From: Vitrella brassicaformis
Taxonomy: Eukaryota; Sar; Vitrellaceae
Reading direction: 5' to 3'
Assembly: GCA_001179505.1 (NCBI GenBank)
Contig: CDMY01000477.1
Coordinates: forward strand, 170,150 to 234,149
Length of the DNA: 64,000 nucleotides
The position numbers were made by a program, and so were the translations under genes. The notes below the pieces were generated by a model. The model saw only the letters and a program-made list of their open reading frames with translations, was not told where the DNA came from and ran no database searches. The number at the start of each line of letters is the position of its first letter. The first letter of the stretch is position 1. Below, piece after piece: positions 57,318-64,000 of the stretch.

Positions 57318-60300
57318 TCACTTGCGCCAAATGATGAGTGTGGCGGATCTCTGTATCCACAGGGCCGTCGGGATGTTGGACGGAATCGGCAGGCGAACCG
57401 ACGTCACCAACTCTCTGACACACGACAGACAAACAGACAGACAGACAGACACACCTTGATTGATACGCGTCACTGTACGAGATGCGTCCATGCATGAGAT
57501 GTGTGGCTCTCTCCGCACCTGCGGACGTCTGTCAGGTATACGGGGATGGTGAGTGCCTTGTTGGGATCGAGGAGGTGGGCGATGGCGGGGTCGTCGCGAC
57601 GCGTCCACCGGAACCGGGCGGGCGGCAGCTCCACACTCAACTCCTCCGTCAGCGTCAGACACTGACGGATCCATCAGAGTAGACGCACAGACCAGATGGA
57701 CGGCGTGGAAGGGGTGCGTTCTCATGGCTGGCTGGATGGATGGATACCTTCTTGTTTGCGTCCCATGCAGCCCCCTCCATGGCCATGCCCGTAATGATAA
57801 ACGACTGATCGTCCACCTACTCGCACAGACAGACAGACGTTCACGGGCCATCCTTCATTCATCTGTGTGTGCAAACAAAATGGCTGTGTGCCTGACCTAC
57901 CTGTGTGTTTCCGATTTCGACGCAGAGGAAGAGTTCCTCGAGTGACCAGTGGAAGTGCTGGGCGACGGCCTGCCGTGTGGCGGTGAGGTAGGCCTCCGGG
58001 AAGAGCAATCCACCCATCCACAGCTTGTGCCGACCGAAGTCTGATCACCGACCACATGAGACACACACAGGTTGGATGCGATGCGTCCGGTGCTGTACGT
58101 GTGTGCCATAAGCTAGCTGTGTTTACCTACCTTTGGTCTTTGTGATTTCCTTGAGTTGTGCGATACGCCTCGTGAAGTCGGCCAGCCACTGCGTGGCGGT
58201 CAGGTACTCAGCCACACTATAGCGCTTCCAATCCTGACACACACGTAAGCAAAGACGCAGACATCCAATCCACATCTCCTGTCTCTCTCCTCTGTGTGTC
58301 TGTCGGTCGGTCTGTCACCTTTGGAATGGTGTCGGCGGAGATGTTGAGTGCGAGTGCCCGCAGCTCGTTGGTGGTCTTCATCTTGCCGCTGCAGACCTCT
58401 TGCAACTGCTCGAGGTCGCTCTTGATGCGGTGCAGCAGCCGCAGCGACACATTCACCTCGCGGTCGAAACACCGAAACAGCGGGTTCTGCACCGCCTCGG
58501 CAGTCCGCACCAACTTCTCCATCCCACTCGGCAGACTCCTGTAGGCGACACCACACACAGGTCGACGTGGTGTCTTCTCTCTGTGTGTGTGGTTGTTGGT
58601 TGCGTACATGAGCAGTGACTGTATCTTTGGGAGGAGAGCAGACAGCCAGTTGCCGAGCTCCATCGAGTGCCGCCGGCTGCCGCGACGTGGACGAGGGCCT
58701 GACACGCACACACACACACACACACACAGAGCCGCCGATTCTTGCATGGTGGGCCTGTGTGAGGGTGTGATCGACCTGACCTCCCTTGTCGTCGGCCTGT
58801 GCCGCCCCAGCTGCCGTGGGTGTGACGTCCTTGGCGGCCTCTGCGGCGGGCGGCTCGTACCGGAGGTCATCCTCGCCACCCTGCATCAGCAGCAGCTTCG
58901 TCATCGTGTACGTCCCCTGGTTCGCCCTGCGCACACACACAGGGGCATAGTGGGAGAAAGATGTGTCTGTGTGTGTGTTGCCGCCCCTGTCTGTCTGTCT
59001 ATCTGTCTGTCTGTCTCACTGCAGCATTTGTTCGGCGTGAATGGGCAGTCCGAGCCACGCGGGCGACTCCTTGTCTGGGAGTGCCTCCACCCACGAGATG
59101 AAGTTCTCCCTCTTACGGCCGCTCTCGGGGCTCTTGAGCGGCTGCACGCCCTCCACCAACGTGCACAAGACGTACTCGGCCTTGGTGAACGCCTCCTCGC
59201 AGAACAGGTGGTCCACAAACGACGACAACACCCTGATTTGATTGACACAACAGACATAAAGACAGACATGTGGGGGGTGAATGTGTGTGTGGTGGCATTG
59301 CCTGTGGTCGAATTCGTTGTCGACTCTGCCGCCGTATATGACGGCCTTGAGGACGGTGCGGAGGGCGTCCCACGGGATCTTCTCGGGCCGCACGTTGGTC
59401 ATGGTGCCGTTGTTGGAGACGGCGTCCAGCCAGTAGTCGATGGTGTCCAGGGCGCACTGCTGGTCGGCATCGCTGAACTCATACCGCTTCGTCCACCCCA
59501 CAGGCGCATACCTGCGTCATGGATGCGGGTCGACACATCTCTCTCAGTGTCAGCGTGTGTGTGTGTGTGTGTGTGTACCGTTTTCGTTCGAGTACGATTG
59601 CGTGGAGCATGGCCAGGAGAAAGTGCAGGCGGCTCCGCTCAACCGGAGTGCGATCCGAACTAAAGGCATCATATCATGGGTGCGCATTTGTTGGTGATGG
59701 TTCTCGCACCTACCGTTTGATGCTGAGCAGGTTGGAGTATGACCTCTGCAGCGACGCCTTGACGCCCACGGGCGGCTCAAACACGATGGTCGTCGAGACA
59801 CGCAGCAGGTTCAGCGGCACCTGAACACACAAAAGAGTGACGGCTTGCTGAGAGAGTGTGTGTGTTGTCTGTCTGTGTGTGTAGGCAACGAACGTTGGGG
59901 TTGATTTCCATTGTGAGGAATATCCTGAAGTGCTCGTGAGGGTTGAGTCGGTGCAGCTTCTTCTCCAGCTCCTGCAGCCATCGGGTCGACAAGTGCACGT
60001 TCTTCAGCAACACCCAGGTGCCGTTCTTGGCCGCCGCATTGATCGCCTTGTCAGCAATCTGGTAGCCCTCCTGATCGACAAACACAACCAACCAACCAAC
60101 CAACCAACGACACAACGAGTGTCCATGCCCCCGACGGAGCCATCGCTCTCTCTCTCTCTCTCTCTGACCTGTGAGCCCATAGCGATGGACTGCATGGGTT
60201 TGTTGAGCTCGTGTGCCAATTCCACCACCTGGCTGCTGGGGTCGAAGCCTGGCGCCGACACGAGTACGAGTGGCGACAGGGACTTGGTCTCCTTCTGTGC

Positions 60301-63300
60301 GATGCGCTGGAGGTTGAGCTCGTTGAGCCAGAGGAAACCCTTGCCGAGGACGAGGTCGATGAGGCTGTTGAGGGCGGCGATGAGGCGGTCGGGGCGAAGG
60401 GCCCTGATGACCAGCGCGTCGCGGATCTTCTTGACGTTGGGGTTGGCCTTGTCGTCTAGCGCAAAGTCCTTACCGACACACACAGAGACAGAGCCATGTA
60501 AAGAAAGGGATACAGAGGTGGTCTCACTCTCTCGTGTATGTGTGTGTCTTGCCTGCGGCAGTTTGTTCTCGGATTCCATGTCGTCGAGGAGTGCCCGCCA
60601 CTCGGCCTTCTTGCTCTCGAAGCTCACCAGCAGCGTGTTGGCAAAACACGGCAGCGCCTCCAGGTCATGCAGCCCCTTGGCCTAACACACAGAGAGCCAT
60701 ACATAAGGTGGGTCTGATGGGGGATGGGCGGATGCGCGTGAGCTTTCTGACAGACGGACCTGTGCGGTGTTGAGTTTGCCGTCGAGGACAGCGGCCCACC
60801 TCTTGGCCCTGACGTCATGGGCAGCGGCGTCGTCTGACTTCATCTCGAAGCCGGCCCCCTTCATGAGCAGATCCAACTCCTTGGCGTCTGCACACAGACA
60901 CAATTGCACACCAATTTCACTGACGCCTCTTCATGTGTGTATGTGTCTTTGTGGGTGCTGACTGTATGCCGTGTGTGGGTCGTTGTCGGATCTGATTTGG
61001 CTGAGTCGGATGGCGAAGACCAGACGGTCGTTCCACTGAAGCCCGCGCGCCACACGTTGGAAGGTGATGCGGAACAAGGAGTCGAAGATCACTCCCAGAC
61101 GGGCCGTGTAGTCGTCACGCCCAACCTGCACACACACAAGGAAAGCCACACGATACACGACATGCAGAGTGAGTGCTTCATCGAGAGCATGGTGTGTGGT
61201 TACATACCTTGGACAGCGCATCCTGATCCCGCAGTGCGTCGTGGAAGATGTCTGAGGTCAGCCAGAGACACAGACATGTACACACACATCGATCCGTTGT
61301 GTGTGTGTGTGTGTGTGTGTCCGCCCGGCGTGTGACCGAGGAAGAACTGCAGCGAGTGTTGGTAGAGGAAGTATACGGTGCCGAGCTGCTCCATCGAGAA
61401 GAAGATGCGGGCGGCCGACTGCGCGAGAGGCATGTACTGCTGGGACGTCAGGTCGATCTCGTCCATCACCGCATCAGTGCGGGCGGCCTCCTGCGCCACT
61501 TGCGCAGCCTGCACACACATACACACACACACACACACCCCGGAGTGTTGGTGGCTGTGGCTGTGGGTGGTTGTGTGTCGACGTGCATACCTGCTTCTTG
61601 AGTGTCTCCAGTGTGGCGATGACGGAGTCGTCGTCGAGGATGTTGCCCTTGACGTTGGACAGCGCCATCAGCAGACTGTCCTCCAACTCGCGAATCTTGA
61701 CACGGAACTCGCCTGACACACATCACACAGGGAAGCCAGCCGGAGACCAATCACAATGACACACACAAGGCCGCGTTTCGTCGGTGAGGCCATGGATGCA
61801 ATGCGTAAATGTGTACCCTGTAGTTTGAGCATGTCGGACCGCTTCTTGTCCACGTCAGGCCGCTCGGACTTGAGCACCAAGTTCATGCACTGACCAGGGA
61901 GGATAAGGGCAGAGAGACGATAGCCAGCGGCAGCATACATACGTGTGTCTCGATGGCCATCGTACCTGGTTCTGCAGGCTGGACGGCGTGACGGTGAAGT
62001 TGACGAAGGTGACTCGGCTGCAGAGGTCGGGTGTGAACTGGGCGGTGGGGTCTCGTGTGGAGAGGAACATGGTGAAGGACGGCGAGAAGTCGATCTCGGC
62101 GTCACCCACGTTGATGAGCACACGGCCGCCCTGCTTGTGGGTCTCCTGGTTCAGCACCGGGTTCAGTATGGGATCCACACGCTCGACATCCTGACAAGCA
62201 GGACACACACACACACAGTGGACGGATGGATGGGTGGGTGCGAGCTGTACCTGGACGAGGAGCGGTGTGCCGAATCGGAGGGCGCTCTCGAGGTTCTTCA
62301 TGAAGGATGTGTCGGCGAAGGACGTCTTCATCAGCCGCTTCTCCGCATACTCGTTGATGATGAAATTTGTCGCCTACATCCATCCATCCATCCATCCAGC
62401 ACATCACGCCACACCACACACCAGATCAGAGCAACCCGCCATTCTGTGCTGTCCGTGTGTGAGGTCTGATGGTACCTGTCCCGATGGGTCGATGATGAGA
62501 GGGTACCGGATGAACCTCTTGAGCACGATGGCATTCTCGGTGGAGAGGTCGTCTGCCGGGAGTGCGTTGGCGGTCCACTGCAGCCGCTCAGATGGCTTGG
62601 ACAGGTAGTCGATCAGGGACAGGTCGTCGCGGAATCTGATGCCGAGCGTCTCCAGGTTCTCGCGCCACTCCAACGACAGACGGCTGGACGAACACACACA
62701 CACACGCACACACACAGACACACGCACACACACAACGGCATGTGGAGCCCGACGTTGAATTGTGTGTGCTCCCTCCCTGTGTCACTTACTTTCTGTAGTA
62801 GTGGTCGAAGAAGCCGATGTAGGTGCAGAAGGCGCCGGCGAGGAGGCAGTCGCCGACAATGGTGCCCATCTCCTGCTGGAATCCCTGGGACGTCTCAGCC
62901 CAGCTGCACCAAGCAAGCATCCACACACACGCCAGCATACAGGTGCATAGCCATACATGGACACATGTGTGGGCGTGTGTGTGGGTGCAGGGTTACCTAC
63001 CGGTCTTTCTCTGAAGCGAGGTTGTTTAGCAGCGATATGGATCGTTCGACTTTGGACTGGACGGTCTCCATCTCCCGCTTGATGATCTGCACCTTGCTGA
63101 TCAGGTCGGCGTACTCCCGCTTGTACTCGTCAATGCGCCCCTCAAGAGTCGCTGCACACACACACACACACACATATACACAAATGGCCTCGCGCGCGCG
63201 TGTGTGTGTGTGTGTTGGTGGGCTTGCTTATTGCGTACCGATGAGGTCTTTGGCCTTGTCGAGTTCCCTTTGGTTTTGGTTCTTCTCGTTCTCCAGGCCC

Positions 63301-64000
63301 CTGATCTCCTGCTGCAGCGGCTCGACCGACTCCAGGATCTTGGCGAAGCTGAACTGAGACTCCACCCACAGCGCCAATGGGCCAGCAGCCTGACACACAC
63401 ACACAGACACAGAGAGAGAGAGTGAGAGAGAGAGAGAGACGCAAAGGACACACACGTGTGGGCAGATATCTGTGTGTATCTATGGGTGGTGGTGGGGCTG
63501 ACCTTTGAGGCGCGGTCGATCTTGGCAGTGTCCCATTCTTCGGACTTGAGGTAGTCCCGCTCCACACGCACTCGCGTCTTTGACTGAATGCCCTCACTGT
63601 CGAAGTTCAACACCTGTGGAGCATACACACAAACACACAAACACACACATATATATATATCTTTTCTGTGTGTCTCATCTGTTGATTGACCTGGTTGATG
63701 AAGTCGCCGCCCTTGATGGCCTTCTTGATGTCGTCCCAGGTCACCGCCGCGGTCGCCTGGGTCAGCAGCACAACCACGGCCTCCAAGGCCAGCTTGACTG
63801 CACTCGGGGGGTTGGGCATGTTGCGCAGCTCGTCCAGGTTCTTCTTGCTGATGTTCTTGACGGAGTTCTTGGCCTCGATCAGCGCCGGCTCGGCCTCGGC
63901 TAACTGCGCACGGACGACCTTGGCGCGCTCGGCGATCTCTGCGGCCTGCAGGCAGAGAATGGACACATGGCTTATGTGTGGATGTGTGGATGTGTGTGTG
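57318..64000 (-). CDS. DYNC1H1: cytoplasmic dynein heavy chain, 3' part (incomplete)
   Basis: About 25 exons of the C-terminal part, running off the right edge. Reading 5' to 3' from 63955: the end of coiled coil 1 and microtubule-binding stalk tip ([20 protein letters not shown]), coiled coil 2 ([19 protein letters not shown]), then AAA5 ([24 protein letters not shown]) and AAA6 ([40 protein letters not shown]) and the C-terminal domain ([46 protein letters not shown]; stop 57318). The WVLLKNVHL and [15 protein letters not shown] motifs are typical dynein; the PVYLT C-terminal strand and GAWDANK region fit cytoplasmic dynein 1. AAA1-4 with the main ATP sites lie beyond the window. Minus-end microtubule motor. 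Confidence 0.93.

Overview
The window reads as nuclear DNA of a protist with gene-dense, GC-rich, intron-rich chromosomes. I infer an alveolate with a complex plastid, most like the chromerid Vitrella brassicaformis. Three things point that way: a calcium-dependent protein kinase with C-terminal EF hands, a UFD1-like protein behind a hydrophobic leader, and a rubredoxin behind a signal-like leader. Identification rests on my reading of translated exons; no database search was run. Most genes are split by many short introns (about 40 to 130 bases). On the coding strand these introns are typically CA-rich just after the donor and TG-rich just before the acceptor, and TG/CA, GGAT/ATCC and GACA/TGTC microsatellites also fill the intergenic space. 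Most long open frames over such tracts, or antisense to real exons, are shadows and are left out.

Left part (1-25 kb): a membrane-anchored rubredoxin (+), an intronless gene of a small local family (+), a small membrane protein (-), an LRAT/NlpC-like gene (+), a large TFIIIC90-like gene (-) that is head to head with the peroxisomal import receptor PEX5 (+), a possible gene around an imperfect palindrome (-), a two-helix membrane protein (-), a Q/P-rich protein kinase (-) between two poorly resolved gene-like stretches, a UFD1-like gene (-) and tRNA-Arg(TCG) (+).

Middle part (25-45 kb): DPM2 (-) head to head with a Pumilio/PUF RNA-binding protein (+) of eight repeats, a 300-base assembly gap, a SET-like gene (-), a broken MYND zinc-finger gene (+), the second intronless family member (-), a 67-base direct repeat beside tRNA-like pol III boxes, and an alpha/beta hydrolase (+).

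Right part (45-64 kb): a secreted unknown (+), a secreted acidic/basic unknown (+), a membrin/GOSR2-like SNARE (-) head to head with CHMP5/VPS60 (+), a CDPK (-) head to head with another secreted unknown (+), and the 3' part of a cytoplasmic dynein heavy chain (-), which runs off the right edge.

The genes do not form a pathway. A trafficking theme is visible (PEX5, UFD1, GOSR2, CHMP5, dynein), but eukaryotic gene order here probably reflects shared promoters of head-to-head pairs, not function. The points most worth following up are the UFD1 leader, the self-complementary CA/TG introns, the intronless gene pair, the decayed MYND gene, the palindromic coding fragment near 16.2 kb and the tRNA-like repeat near 41.6 kb.
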